Source: an uncultured Shewanella sp.
Lineage (GTDB): Bacteria; Pseudomonadota; Gammaproteobacteria; Enterobacterales; Shewanellaceae
DNA length: 64,000 nt
Direction: 5' to 3'
NCBI RefSeq assembly: GCF_947501665.1
Contig: NZ_CANMWS010000025.1
Coordinates: 1-64,000 of the forward strand
Below the pieces are notes generated by a model that made no database searches, was not told the origin of the DNA, and saw only the letters and a program-made list of their open reading frames with translations. Each line of letters opens with the position of its first letter. Within the stretch, counting starts at the first letter, position 1. Shown here one piece after another: positions 31,847 to 41,725 of this stretch. A program made the translations under genes and the position numbers.

Positions 31847-33107
31847 AGATCCCTTTAATGATGTAGAAAAAGACAATAGACAAAGCGGCACCAGCGGGGA
31901 GGGTGACAATCCAAGATATGACAATATTGCGCACAACGCCCATATTAATTGCAGCAATGCCTCTGGCCATTCCCACTCCTAATACCGCCCCAACTAAGGT
32001 TTGAGTTGTTGAAATGGGTAAGCCTGTACCAGAGGCGATAACCACCGTTGAAGCGGCAGATAATTCGGCGGCAAAACCTCGACTGGGTGTGAGGTGAGTA
32101 ATATGAGAACCAATGGTTCTCATGACCCTTTGACCAAAAATGGCCAAGCCTAAAACAATACCGAGTCCGCCTAGGGGTAAAATCCACCAGACTAAAGGAG
32201 ATTGACTTGCAATGACCCCTCCACTATTCACGATAGACACAATGGCTGCTAATGGTCCTATGGCGTTAGCGACATCATTGGAACCATGTGCAAAGGCCAT
32301 ACAGCAGGCCGTCATGATCATGAGTATGGCGAAAACACGTTCAACATTAGCAAAGTGACTATCTTTATCGGCTTTTGGATCTAATGTTAATCGACTAATC
32401 GCAATAATACCGATAATCGTGATTAACACGGCAATACCAATAGCAATGGTGTAGGATTCTACATTACCCACATTGAGCCCAATATGTGATAACCCTTTTT
32501 TTAAGGTAACAAGGGAAATAACAAAGCCTGCGAGTCCCATATAATAAGGAACAAAACGTTTAGCATTTCTCAGAGGATCGTCAGTATCAAAGATGAGTTT
32601 TTGAACACTTTGAAAGATAATATAAGCCAGCACGCCAGAAATGGCTGGGGTAATGATCCAAGAGCCGACAATGCCACTGACTTTACCCCATTCGACGGCA
32701 TCAGGGCTGACGCCCACAGCGGCAAAACCAATGATGGCCCCCACAATAGAATGGGTGGTGGATACAGGCCAGCCCAAGGCTGAGGCGGTGACTAACCAGA
32801 CACCTGCGGCCAACAAAGAAGCCAACATGCCATATACAAGATATTGTGGAATATCGACAAAATATTGAGGGTCAATGATGCCGCTGCGAATGGTATTTGT
32901 GACTTCCCCTCCCGCTAAATAGGCACCAGCGAATTCAAAGATCATGGCGATAATGATGGCTTGCTTTATTGTGATGGCTTTTGAACCAACAGATGTCCCC
33001 ATCGCATTGGCGACATCATTAGCGCCTATTCCCCATGCCATGAAAAAGCCAAAAGCTGCTGCAATTCCAATTAACCATGGACCATTTGTGATTAATACAT
33101 CAACCAT
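31839..33107 (-). CDS. pit: Inorganic phosphate transporter, PiT family
   Basis: A 422-residue inner-membrane phosphate carrier, low affinity and cation-coupled. The two PiT signatures are present in inverted halves: GIGANDVANAMGTSVGSKAI (near residue 26) and HGSNDVANAIGPLAAIV (near 278). About ten membrane helices are visible. The DUF47 gene upstream ends 24 bases before it on the same strand, forming the usual pit operon. Confidence 0.93.
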   Translation of the reverse strand: MVDVLITNGPWLIGIAAAFGFFMAWGIGANDVANAMGTSVGSKAITIKQAIIIAMIFEFAGAYLAGGEVTNTIRSGIIDPQYFVDIPQYLVYGMLASLLAAGVWLVTASALGWPVSTTHSIVGAIIGFAAVGVSPDAVEWGKVSGIVGSWIITPAISGVLAYIIFQSVQKLIFDTDDPLRNAKRFVPYYMGLAGFVISLVTLKKGLSHIGLNVGNVESYTIAIGIAVLITIIGIIAISRLTLDPKADKDSHFANVERVFAILMIMTACCMAFAHGSNDVANAIGPLAAIVSIVNSGGVIASQSPLVWWILPLGGLGIVLGLAIFGQRVMRTIGSHITHLTPSRGFAAELSAASTVVIASGTGLPISTTQTLVGAVLGVGMARGIAAINMGVVRNIVISWIVTLPAGAALSIVFFYIIKGIFN

Positions 33108-33130
33108 ATCTTAACTCCAATAACATTTGG

Positions 33131-33811
33131 CTATGCGCGGGCTAACATCAGCTCCAATCGCGCACCAACACTTTCGGCTAAATCGGCTAAATCACCTACC
33201 CATTCAATAATTTTATAGACTAACATGACATCGATAGGGTTCAGTGTGTCTTCTATTTCAAATAGTTGCCTGCGAATAGCGACTTGCAATATATCAGTAT
33301 CTTCCTCGATACTATCAATTTTCCTGATCATTTTTTCTACAAGGTTGACTTCTCGACCTGTAAAACCAGTTTCAAGTAGATCTTCCAGTTCATTAATGGC
33401 TTCTTTTGCCATCGTGACGGCATCAAGGCTTCTATTAAGGTAGGCTAAGAAAGGGGAGTGAATTTGTGTCGGTAGCATTAGCTCGCGGCCTAGAATACGT
33501 CCAGAAATGTCTTTTGCTTTATTGGCTATTCTATCCTGATGACTGAGTAGTTCTAATAAATCGGTTCGTTCCACAGGCATAAAGAGCCCGCCGGGTAAGG
33601 TTAAACGAATTTCTCGTTTTAAATTATCCGCTTCTTTCTCAGTTAAATTGATTTGCTCTCTTATTTTCACTGCATTATTCCAATCACTCGATAGGGCAGC
33701 GTTGAAAAATGGAGTGAGAAGGCAAGCACAGTCATGAACTTTGTTTATATGCTTTTGGAGTGGTTCAATGGGCGATTTTGCAAACACGTTTAAAATAGAG
33801 TTGATGGGCAT
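33131..33811 (-). CDS. TIGR00153/DUF47 PhoU-like protein, Pit accessory
   Basis: A 226-residue helical cytosolic protein of the DUF47 group, related to PhoU. It has INLTEKEADNLKREIRLTL, PVERTDLLELLSHQDRIANK and KIIEWVGDLADLAESVGARLE, the last being the family signature. DUF47 proteins are regularly paired with pit and are thought to modulate phosphate uptake. The gene precedes pit in one operon. The 291 bases upstream hold no gene. Confidence 0.9.
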   Translation of the reverse strand: MPINSILNVFAKSPIEPLQKHINKVHDCACLLTPFFNAALSSDWNNAVKIREQINLTEKEADNLKREIRLTLPGGLFMPVERTDLLELLSHQDRIANKAKDISGRILGRELMLPTQIHSPFLAYLNRSLDAVTMAKEAINELEDLLETGFTGREVNLVEKMIRKIDSIEEDTDILQVAIRRQLFEIEDTLNPIDVMLVYKIIEWVGDLADLAESVGARLELMLARA

Positions 33812-34102
33812 GGCCGTTTACCTATTTTTGATGATGCGACTTTAAGAAAAATCGAGGGCATGTTAGCGTAAGCTTTATGCAATTCAAATGATAAAACAGC
33901 TTTTATGGCTATTTTTCGCCCTTAAACACAATGCTTCAACATCAAAGTGTAAGTAAAATTAGCTAAATCACAACATTAAATAGCACAGATAGGTCAATGG
34001 CTAACAAATTATCTTTTTATTAACTTATTTAGCGGTTATGAACACGTGTGTGGTTTGTTTTTGGCAGTATTGTTTACGCAGCTGACTTGAAGGTTGTTGC
34101 TT

Positions 34103-34558
34103 TCAATCTGTGTCAAAATGCCCTTCTATTTGGTGTAAATAAGCGATTTGTTTGAGATCCCACGTCTTTTTACTGACAGGCGAAGTTAGCCAAGTCTTTA
34201 ACATTTCTTCAGCAAGGGGAATTGAAGTACTTCGAATACTCAGAACCAGTATGTTGGCATGGTTCCATAATCTTGCCCCTTTTACTGTTTCACTGTCGTG
34301 GCATAAAGCGGCGCGTATTCCATTGACTTTATTCGCAGCAATACAGGCTCCTGTACCTGTCCAACATAAGCAAATGCCAAAGGCTGCTTGCTGACTGGCT
34401 ACTTGTTCTGCCGCTTGTTGGGTGACTTCGGGCCAATTGGCTGCTTGTTGGTCTTTTAGCGGGCCAAAATAGCTCACCTCATGGTTTTCCTTTTTCAGAT
34501 AAGCTGAAATAAAGTCAACAATGGGTGCATGTTCATCACTGGAAAGGGCTATTTTCAT
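34103..34558 (-). CDS. RpiB/LacA/LacB-type sugar-phosphate isomerase
   Basis: A 151-residue protein of the RpiB family (aldose-ketose isomerases of phosphorylated pentoses or galactose-6-phosphate). N-terminal IALSSDEHA and the catalytic-Cys region ICLCWTGTGACIAANKVNGI are in place, as is ALCHDSETVKGARLWNHANI. It is probably not the housekeeping ribose-5-phosphate isomerase, which is usually RpiA. AAAGGA precedes the ATG. It lies in the same direction as ddl with about 100 bases between. Confidence 0.85.
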   Translation of the reverse strand: MKIALSSDEHAPIVDFISAYLKKENHEVSYFGPLKDQQAANWPEVTQQAAEQVASQQAAFGICLCWTGTGACIAANKVNGIRAALCHDSETVKGARLWNHANILVLSIRSTSIPLAEEMLKTWLTSPVSKKTWDLKQIAYLHQIEGHFDTD

Positions 34559-34656
34559 TGTATTCCTTTATGAGAAAATATGTTTTGAATGATTAATAAA
34601 GCCACATGCGACTTCGCCAGTATTGATTGGCGAAGCCTTTTGTGGTTATTTGCAAT

Positions 34657-35688
34657 TTACTGGTTTTGTAGTATTTTTGTCATTACTTTAAGCTGGGATA
34701 AAATTATATCACTTAAATAGTCACTAAAACTTGGGCCGTGGTTTTGCAACATTTTAGGGAACATCGAAATTGGGGTGAGTCCTGGAAAGGTGTTAATTTC
34801 ATTCAGTAAAATTTCATTATCTGCTGTTAAGAAGAAATCAACACGGGCAAGGTGCTTTAGTTTCATGCCTTTAAAGGCTTTAATGGCGTAATGGCGAATA
34901 CTGTCGGTGATATCAACCGATAGCCCTTTTGCAATCACCTCCGTGGTGGCGTGGCTGTTGGTATCGTATTTTTCATCAAAGGTATAAAAGGTATCGGCTG
35001 CGCAAATAATCTCACCGGGTAAGGTGGCAATGACTTTGCCTTGATACTCGTAGACGGCGACTTCTAGTTCACGCGCTTGAATGGTTTTTTCAATAATGAC
35101 ATAGTTTGAGTAGTGAAAGGAATCTGCTAATCGTTCACTCAGCTGGGTGATATCATCCACTTTATAGCAACCCACTGAGGAGCCTTGCGATGCAGCTTTG
35201 ATAAAAATTGATCCCCAATTGTGTAGCGCTTGCTCAGCTTTATCAATGGCAGTTTGATTTAATTCGCTTAAAAACAATGAAGGAGTATTAGGAATATCGA
35301 GAGCGCTAAACCACATTTTTGCCGTCACTTTGTTAAAACAATGGCGGCTAGATTCGGCATCACAGCCAAAATAAGGTAACTGGATTAAATCGAGGTAAGA
35401 TTGTAAATCTCCCGTTTCGCCAGGGTAGCCATGAATACAAGGGATCACATAATCAATGGGCCAATTGTCACTATTTCCGTCATGGAAATGCAATTGCTTT
35501 TGATTGGTGATGTCACACCTTTTTCCATTCTCAGTACGATATTGTCCTTGGGGTAATAATTCAACGCGAGTGACATTAAACTGAGGGAGTTGAGCTAAGG
35601 TCTGCTGAAAAAAATCAGCTGAAAGGAGTGAGATAGCATGCTCATCACCACCACCACCGCAAATAAGCAGTAGGTTTATCAGTTTCAT
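34657..35688 (-). CDS. ddl: D-alanine--D-alanine ligase
   Basis: A 343-residue ATP-grasp enzyme that makes the D-Ala-D-Ala terminus of peptidoglycan stems. Signatures include ICGGGGDEHAISLLS, CIHGYPGETGDLQSYLDL, IKAASQGSSVGCYKV (nucleotide loop) and RVDFFLTADNEILLNEINTF followed by PGLTPISMFP. It is not within the division and cell wall cluster, so a second ddlB may exist elsewhere. GAGGAA lies five bases before the ATG. Confidence 0.93.
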   Translation of the reverse strand: MKLINLLLICGGGGDEHAISLLSADFFQQTLAQLPQFNVTRVELLPQGQYRTENGKRCDITNQKQLHFHDGNSDNWPIDYVIPCIHGYPGETGDLQSYLDLIQLPYFGCDAESSRHCFNKVTAKMWFSALDIPNTPSLFLSELNQTAIDKAEQALHNWGSIFIKAASQGSSVGCYKVDDITQLSERLADSFHYSNYVIIEKTIQARELEVAVYEYQGKVIATLPGEIICAADTFYTFDEKYDTNSHATTEVIAKGLSVDITDSIRHYAIKAFKGMKLKHLARVDFFLTADNEILLNEINTFPGLTPISMFPKMLQNHGPSFSDYLSDIILSQLKVMTKILQNQ

Positions 35689-35871
35689 AAAAATTCCTCA
35701 TTCCTATAAATAGTAGAATGCACCTTTATCCTTGAATGAAAGGGCAATTGTGTTAAGGCCATTGTTGATGGAGGCCGATATGTCTCACTGGGTTATGGCA
35801 ATCGCTGTAGGCTAAAGATGAAAATAAAGTGGCATTATAACCTTATCTCACTTAATCCCCAACTGTTCCTT

Positions 35872-37998
35872 CTAGAGGGATTGAGTGTCATTTTCCCACA
35901 AGCGAGCGGCTAATCCTGATGCCCTCTGAGTGGCTTTTAGCGATGCATTTTCAAAGACTTTTTCACTACCAAGGCAAATGAAGCGTGCTTTAGCGCGGGT
36001 GATCCCTGTATAAATTAGTTCTTTCGTTAACAGTTGCTTTTGGGAAGGGCTAGGGGATACTGGAAGCACTAAGGCGACTTGCTTAAATTCACTGCCTTGG
36101 CTTTTATGGACAGTCATTGCAAAGCAAGTATCATGCTGAGGTAAGCGTGCGGGTAGGACACTGAGCATGCTGCCGTCGGCTTGAATAAAGTGCGCCATTA
36201 ATTTATCGTTACGGTTTTTATCCGGTAAAATCAGACCGATATCACCATTAAATAATCCTAAGTTGTAGTCATTGCTTTGAATGATAATCGGCCTACCCGC
36301 ATAAAACTCCTGGAGTGGCTGAATGAGTTTAGCTTGCCAAAGGGCTTGAGTCACACTTTGATTGATGCCATCTACGCCATATTCACCACTGCGCATGGCA
36401 CAGAGAATACGATAATCATTGAAAGCATAGATTATGGTTTCGCTTGATTGCAGTTGGTGGTGCACCATGGTCAAATAATGGCGATAAGCGGATACACTTT
36501 GTTCAAGTAAGGTGGTTAACCCGAGATTGCCCTTGGCGTGTAATTGATGTGATAGCCAGAAAAGCTCTTGATAACCTTTTTGCCATACTTGTTTAATTTT
36601 TTGCTTATTGGCTTGGTTCACGGCATTGGCCAATTGACCTATGCCTGCATCCCCTTTAAAACGGTGGCTGTGCATTAACATACATAAACTGTCGCCAATA
36701 CTGGGGCGATCAGCTTGGGTATTGTCATCAATAAAGGCACTTAAATCCTTGTTGCATAATTGCGATAATGCCATTGCATGGGCCTGAGAATAACGCATCC
36801 GCCATTGACTGTTGGTGTGTGCGTTGGGAGCGGCTAAGCCTGCGCAAATATCTGCAAGTACGGCGCCGGCTTCTACTGAGGCGAGTTGATCTTGATCCCC
36901 GAGTAATATCAGCCGTGCATGTTCAGGCAGTGCATATAATAATTTGTGCATCATAGGCAGGTCCACCATTGAGGCTTCATCAACAATGAGTAAATCCAGT
37001 CTTAATGGATTGCTTTCATTAAACCTAAACTGATGAGAATTGGGAATAACGCCTAATAAGCGGTGCAGTGTGGCTGCTTCTTCAGGGATCTGCATTAATG
37101 CGGTGAGATGAAGCTGGGTTTGTGCCGAGCTTGTTGGCCAATGGCTGATTTCATCAGCCAGTCGCATTTTAGAAGCTTTAATGGACTCACTTAAGCGTGC
37201 TGCAGCTTTACCTGTGGGGGCAACCAGTTTGATATTTAGGATCTGTGGGGCATCAGTTATTGCGCTTACTTGTTGTAAACATAATAAAAAGAGTAGTTTA
37301 GTAACGGTGGTGGTTTTACCCGTTCCCGGTCCGCCTGTGATCACAGCCAGCTTCTTTGTTAAAGCGGTGGCAGTGGCAATTTTTTGCCAATCAAATTGTT
37401 GCTCATCCTGCAGGGACGCATGATCAGCTTGTATATTTGCTGGATAGAGTAAGTCCAGCGTTGTCGCAATATGTTGATACTCATGGGGGTTAAGTTTGTT
37501 GCTATTATCAATGGCTAATAAAGACAATTTATCACTGACTTGTGTTTCAAATTGATAATAACGTTGTAAGTATAAGTAGCCGTTATCGAGTATAAGAGGG
37601 GCTGTGTATGGACGTTGAGGTGAAAGCTGTATATTGGAGATGGCCGTAAAATGGGATAATGCCGTGATGACGTCTTCCATTGAAGCCGTAATTTGACACT
37701 GACTTATCCTTTCTTGCATGGGATTATCAAATTGAATATGCGACAGTGGTAAGCAAGTGTGCTGCTGGGATAAATACTGACTCAATAGGGCACAAATAAG
37801 CAAAAATAAAGGTGACTCTTCTTGGTGAATATGACTGAGTTCCAGTGCAAAATGCCTATCTAGTGGTGTTAAACGGCCTTCTTCTTCCCATTGTTTTAAT
37901 AAGTGGGGTAAAGGTTGATGGGTTGCGACCCCGTCTCGTTCAATTAACATGTGTGAAGTGGGCCCATGTTGAGTGGTAGAAAGATTGGAATCATTCAT
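35872..37998 (-). CDS. recD: Exodeoxyribonuclease V alpha subunit RecD
   Basis: A 708-residue 5'-3' SF1B helicase of the RecBCD complex. Walker A is TGGPGTGKTTT near residue 222; Walker B is LLIVDEASMVDLPMM; the C-terminal UvrD-like motif is TVHKSQGSEFKQVALVLP. It is longer than the E. coli subunit (608 residues), partly through an insertion around residues 400-440. The start overlaps the recB stop by four bases, giving translational coupling. Confidence 0.95.
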   Translation of the reverse strand: MNDSNLSTTQHGPTSHMLIERDGVATHQPLPHLLKQWEEEGRLTPLDRHFALELSHIHQEESPLFLLICALLSQYLSQQHTCLPLSHIQFDNPMQERISQCQITASMEDVITALSHFTAISNIQLSPQRPYTAPLILDNGYLYLQRYYQFETQVSDKLSLLAIDNSNKLNPHEYQHIATTLDLLYPANIQADHASLQDEQQFDWQKIATATALTKKLAVITGGPGTGKTTTVTKLLFLLCLQQVSAITDAPQILNIKLVAPTGKAAARLSESIKASKMRLADEISHWPTSSAQTQLHLTALMQIPEEAATLHRLLGVIPNSHQFRFNESNPLRLDLLIVDEASMVDLPMMHKLLYALPEHARLILLGDQDQLASVEAGAVLADICAGLAAPNAHTNSQWRMRYSQAHAMALSQLCNKDLSAFIDDNTQADRPSIGDSLCMLMHSHRFKGDAGIGQLANAVNQANKQKIKQVWQKGYQELFWLSHQLHAKGNLGLTTLLEQSVSAYRHYLTMVHHQLQSSETIIYAFNDYRILCAMRSGEYGVDGINQSVTQALWQAKLIQPLQEFYAGRPIIIQSNDYNLGLFNGDIGLILPDKNRNDKLMAHFIQADGSMLSVLPARLPQHDTCFAMTVHKSQGSEFKQVALVLPVSPSPSQKQLLTKELIYTGITRAKARFICLGSEKVFENASLKATQRASGLAARLWENDTQSL

Positions 37999-40900
37999 AA
38001 TAATAATTCTTGTTGGACTGGTGTGTGCTTTTGTGCTGAATTGACACTGTTAGTATGTCCTTCAAATAATTGATCCAGTGCCATAATAAGTGCTTTAGGT
38101 GGTTTATCATAAAAGACGCCAGATAATGAATGTGCTTTTGACATACCGCGTAAAAATAAATAATAACTGCCGCCCATATGTTGATCAAAATCATAATTTG
38201 CGAGGCGTAATGTGAGGTAGCGATGTAAGGCGAGGGTATATATGATGTATTGTAGATCATAGCGATGATCGACAATGGCTTGAGCCATTGCCTTGTGATG
38301 ATAATGCTCAAAGTGTTTACCTAAGTGATTAGATTTATAATCGGCGATAAAAAATTGGCCTTGATATTCAAAGGTTAAATCAATAAACCCTTTTAACATG
38401 CCTTTGAGATCATCAAATTGTAACTGAGCACTGTAACCATACTCAGTCAGTAATGCATTGAGCTTATTTGCATTAAGCGTTTCAATGGGAAGATAAAACT
38501 CCATTTCAACCAGTTTAGCGGAGGCAGGTAATATGGATAATGATAAGTCACTATCTTGAGATAAAGGGGCGATTAATAAATCTAAATACCAAGTCTTGAG
38601 CACATCAAACCAACTTTCATCAATACCATATTGGCTCATGGCTTGAGGAAGGTGCAAGGTTAAATCTTGTTCTGCGTTTGTAAAATCAATGAGTTCAAGT
38701 ACTAAATGCATAAAGCTTCCCGCATTGGCTCCTCGCTCAAAGGTAAATCGGCTTGGCACTTCTGTATCGTCTTCATCAATGATGATGATCTCTTTAAAGC
38801 CTTCATCATCCGCACCCGGAATGACTTTTTCATGGCCAATATTTTTAATGAGTCCAGAATAACTGCCGACACGCCAAGGCGTTGATAATACACGTTTGAG
38901 TGGTTTTGGCGAGAGTATCGCCTCTGTTTGGCAAGCAGCAATAAACGGTGTACAGGGGATCGTATCGGCAATATCATTTATACTGATGGCATCACAGAGT
39001 AATGCATTGGCTGCGAATTTAAGATCAACAAATTCACAGTTTTTATCCTTTATGCCTAATAAGTATCCGATGGCTGTTTCATGTAATTGGCTCTTAATAC
39101 CCTCTTTTTTTGTGAATTTACTTTGATTGGCTATGGATAAATAACAGCGATACACAGGCCGAGTCAATGCCACATAAAGCAAGCGTAAGTCCTCGGCGAG
39201 GTTTTCCTGTTTATAAGCGTCAAACCCTTCGTCGGTTTGCAATAAATCCCAGATAAGTTGCCCATTTTTATGGTACAGCATGGTACTGGGTTTTCGGCTT
39301 GAGCGAGCAAGGCTCACAAAGGGCAGAAAACACACTGGGTATTCCAGTCCTTTACTCTTATGAATGGTGACAATTTGCACTAAGTTTTGTTCGCTTTCTA
39401 AGCGTAATTGGTTTTCTTCTGCCTGTGTATTGTCAATTAAGGTTTGCTGATACCAATTGACTAACGCATTACAGCCATCCAGCTCAGTGGATTTTTGCTG
39501 TAATAATTCCGCTAAATGCCGAAAATCGGTGAGTCGGCGCTCGCCGTTATCACTGTCGAGCAGACGTTCGATGAGTTTCGTCTCTCGAGCCAAAAAGAGC
39601 AGGGCGGGCATGATCCCTCTCTGGCTCCATAATTGGTGAAGTTGAAAAAATTGTTCTAATAAGACCTGTCTCACTTCTTCATCAAGATTAAAAGTGTGTA
39701 TTTGCTCGCAGCTGTAACCTAATAATTGTGTTGCCATGGCGCTGCGCAGGGCTTGTTCATTTTTAGGTAAGGCCATGGCATGTAAAACAATCGCCATTTC
39801 TCGTGCTTCAAGGGTGTCATAAACACTGTCTCGACTGAGAAATACGGCACCGATTTGGCGTTGTTCGAGCGCCTTCTTCATGACGCCGGCTTCATTTTTA
39901 TCTCTGACTAGAATGGCAATGTCTTTTGCGATTAAGGTGCGATGTTCAATAACGCATTCATTTTGTTGGGCGCCGTTGAGTAACCTTGCTATTTCCTCTG
40001 CACTGTCTTGGGCAAGCTGTTCTCTTGCAGTGACTTTATTTAATCCTTTTTCAGGATCTTCACTGAGCAGTTGAATACGCAGCGCACTGCTGGCTGAGCG
40101 GGGGCCGTCAAGATGAGGGGGCTGCTGATAAGTATCAAGCAGCACTTTTTCTCCTTTACTGTCAGCGGTATTCACGGCTTCAAAGGGAATCGATTGACTC
40201 ATAAAGGCATTATCTTGATGACTAAAAACCCGGTTCACCGCATCCACCATGGCTTGACTGGAGCGATAATTAGTGTCTAAGGAGTAATGCTCGGTGATCT
40301 GTTGTCTTGCGTCGATATAGGTGTGAATATCGGCGCCGCGAAAGGCATAAATCGCCTGTTTAGGATCGCCGATCATCAATAACCCGATGTGATCTTTAGA
40401 GACTGTTTTTTGGTAAATTTGGCTGAAAATGGCAAATTGTAATGGGTCGGTATCTTGGAACTCATCAATGAGTGCCACAGGAAACCGTTTAGCAATATGT
40501 TTTGCCAATACATGATGGGCGTGAGTGAGATCAATGTCGCTGTTATTGTTATTTTCATCGTTATTATGATCAGAGCCGACATCGTGATTAGCATTAGTGC
40601 CTTTGGCGGATGAGGATATGTCAGGGTTAAGCGCATGAGCCAAGGTCAGCAGCAAATCATCTGGCGTCATTAAGTTACGCTCATTTTTTTGCTGAATAAA
40701 CCGTTGTGAGATACCTTTTCTTGCTTGGTATAAAAAAGCGGGTACTAATGCCTCAAAAAGCTGATAAAGCTGCTCAATATGTGCTAATAAAGGGGCCTCA
40801 CTGGCTGAGGGGATGGGGTGTTTCTTGGTTAATTTCAGTTCACTGAGTGCCAGTTGAGACAAGACTTTTATGGGGGCTGGGCGTTGGGGGGAGGCGGCCC

Positions 40901-41723
40901 AATTATCTAATTCGTCCAGCATCTTAGTCAGTTTAGGATAATCATCACTGCCCTTACCAAAACGCTGCCCACTTAAGGGTAAGGCTTTAAGCATTTCTTC
41001 AAGTGCATCTCGTTCTTGAGGCCATTGAAGTAAAAAGCGATTTAAGCTTTGAGTCAAACGTGTTGATAATGTATCAAAGGCCATGGGTTTAGGTGTGGCA
41101 ACGGCGAGACTGGCCCCTAGTAATGAGCGTAATTGTTTGCCTAAGTTTTCAGGATCTTTGATGTTTTTTTGAATAACGCCGGCAATATTTTCCGGTAATG
41201 CATAACATTGTTCTCGCCAAAAATCTCGAACAGCGTGATGGAAGAACTCACTGTCATCTAAGGTAAATTCCGATTCAAATAAGAGCGAAGATTCAAATGC
41301 GAGATCGGCTAAAATGCGTTGGCAAAAACCATGTATGGTAAAAATAGCGGCTTCATCAAGGGATTTTAACGCTAAATCTAAGCGCCTGAGTCCCATGGCT
41401 CGTTCATCGGTGGGTGTTTGAGCATACAATTGTTGAACAAAATCATCTTCAACTTGGAGCCCCATAAAGCATTTAAAGCCAATTTGTACCCGTTTACGGA
41501 TCCTATCTCTCAGCTCTGCGGTGGCAGCATTGGTAAAGGTTACCACTAAAATTTGCTCGCAACTTAAGGGTTTATCAATACCCACACCCAAGAGCAGCCT
41601 TAAGTAAAGCCCTGAAATAGTATAAGTTTTACCTGTTCCTGCACTGGCTTCAATTAAGCGACTGCCTTTAAAAGGTAAGGTCAGTGCATCGAGGCGCTGT
41701 GACAAAATGGGCGCTGAGCTCAT
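37995..41723 (-). CDS. recB: Exodeoxyribonuclease V beta subunit RecB
   Basis: A 1242-residue 3'-5' UvrD-type helicase with a C-terminal RecB nuclease. Walker A is EASAGTGKTYT at residues 25-35; DEFQDTDPLQFAIF is Walker B; the nuclease motif is IADYKSNHLG preceded by GFIDLTFEYQG, which carry the metal-binding Asp, Asp and Lys. An acidic Asn-rich insert (DHNNDENNNNSDID) near residue 385 is a local low-complexity expansion. AAGGAAG precedes the ATG, three bases after the recC stop. Confidence 0.96.
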   Translation of the reverse strand: MSSAPILSQRLDALTLPFKGSRLIEASAGTGKTYTISGLYLRLLLGVGIDKPLSCEQILVVTFTNAATAELRDRIRKRVQIGFKCFMGLQVEDDFVQQLYAQTPTDERAMGLRRLDLALKSLDEAAIFTIHGFCQRILADLAFESSLLFESEFTLDDSEFFHHAVRDFWREQCYALPENIAGVIQKNIKDPENLGKQLRSLLGASLAVATPKPMAFDTLSTRLTQSLNRFLLQWPQERDALEEMLKALPLSGQRFGKGSDDYPKLTKMLDELDNWAASPQRPAPIKVLSQLALSELKLTKKHPIPSASEAPLLAHIEQLYQLFEALVPAFLYQARKGISQRFIQQKNERNLMTPDDLLLTLAHALNPDISSSAKGTNANHDVGSDHNNDENNNNSDIDLTHAHHVLAKHIAKRFPVALIDEFQDTDPLQFAIFSQIYQKTVSKDHIGLLMIGDPKQAIYAFRGADIHTYIDARQQITEHYSLDTNYRSSQAMVDAVNRVFSHQDNAFMSQSIPFEAVNTADSKGEKVLLDTYQQPPHLDGPRSASSALRIQLLSEDPEKGLNKVTAREQLAQDSAEEIARLLNGAQQNECVIEHRTLIAKDIAILVRDKNEAGVMKKALEQRQIGAVFLSRDSVYDTLEAREMAIVLHAMALPKNEQALRSAMATQLLGYSCEQIHTFNLDEEVRQVLLEQFFQLHQLWSQRGIMPALLFLARETKLIERLLDSDNGERRLTDFRHLAELLQQKSTELDGCNALVNWYQQTLIDNTQAEENQLRLESEQNLVQIVTIHKSKGLEYPVCFLPFVSLARSSRKPSTMLYHKNGQLIWDLLQTDEGFDAYKQENLAEDLRLLYVALTRPVYRCYLSIANQSKFTKKEGIKSQLHETAIGYLLGIKDKNCEFVDLKFAANALLCDAISINDIADTIPCTPFIAACQTEAILSPKPLKRVLSTPWRVGSYSGLIKNIGHEKVIPGADDEGFKEIIIIDEDDTEVPSRFTFERGANAGSFMHLVLELIDFTNAEQDLTLHLPQAMSQYGIDESWFDVLKTWYLDLLIAPLSQDSDLSLSILPASAKLVEMEFYLPIETLNANKLNALLTEYGYSAQLQFDDLKGMLKGFIDLTFEYQGQFFIADYKSNHLGKHFEHYHHKAMAQAIVDHRYDLQYIIYTLALHRYLTLRLANYDFDQHMGGSYYLFLRGMSKAHSLSGVFYDKPPKALIMALDQLFEGHTNSVNSAQKHTPVQQELLL

Positions 41724-41725
41724 TG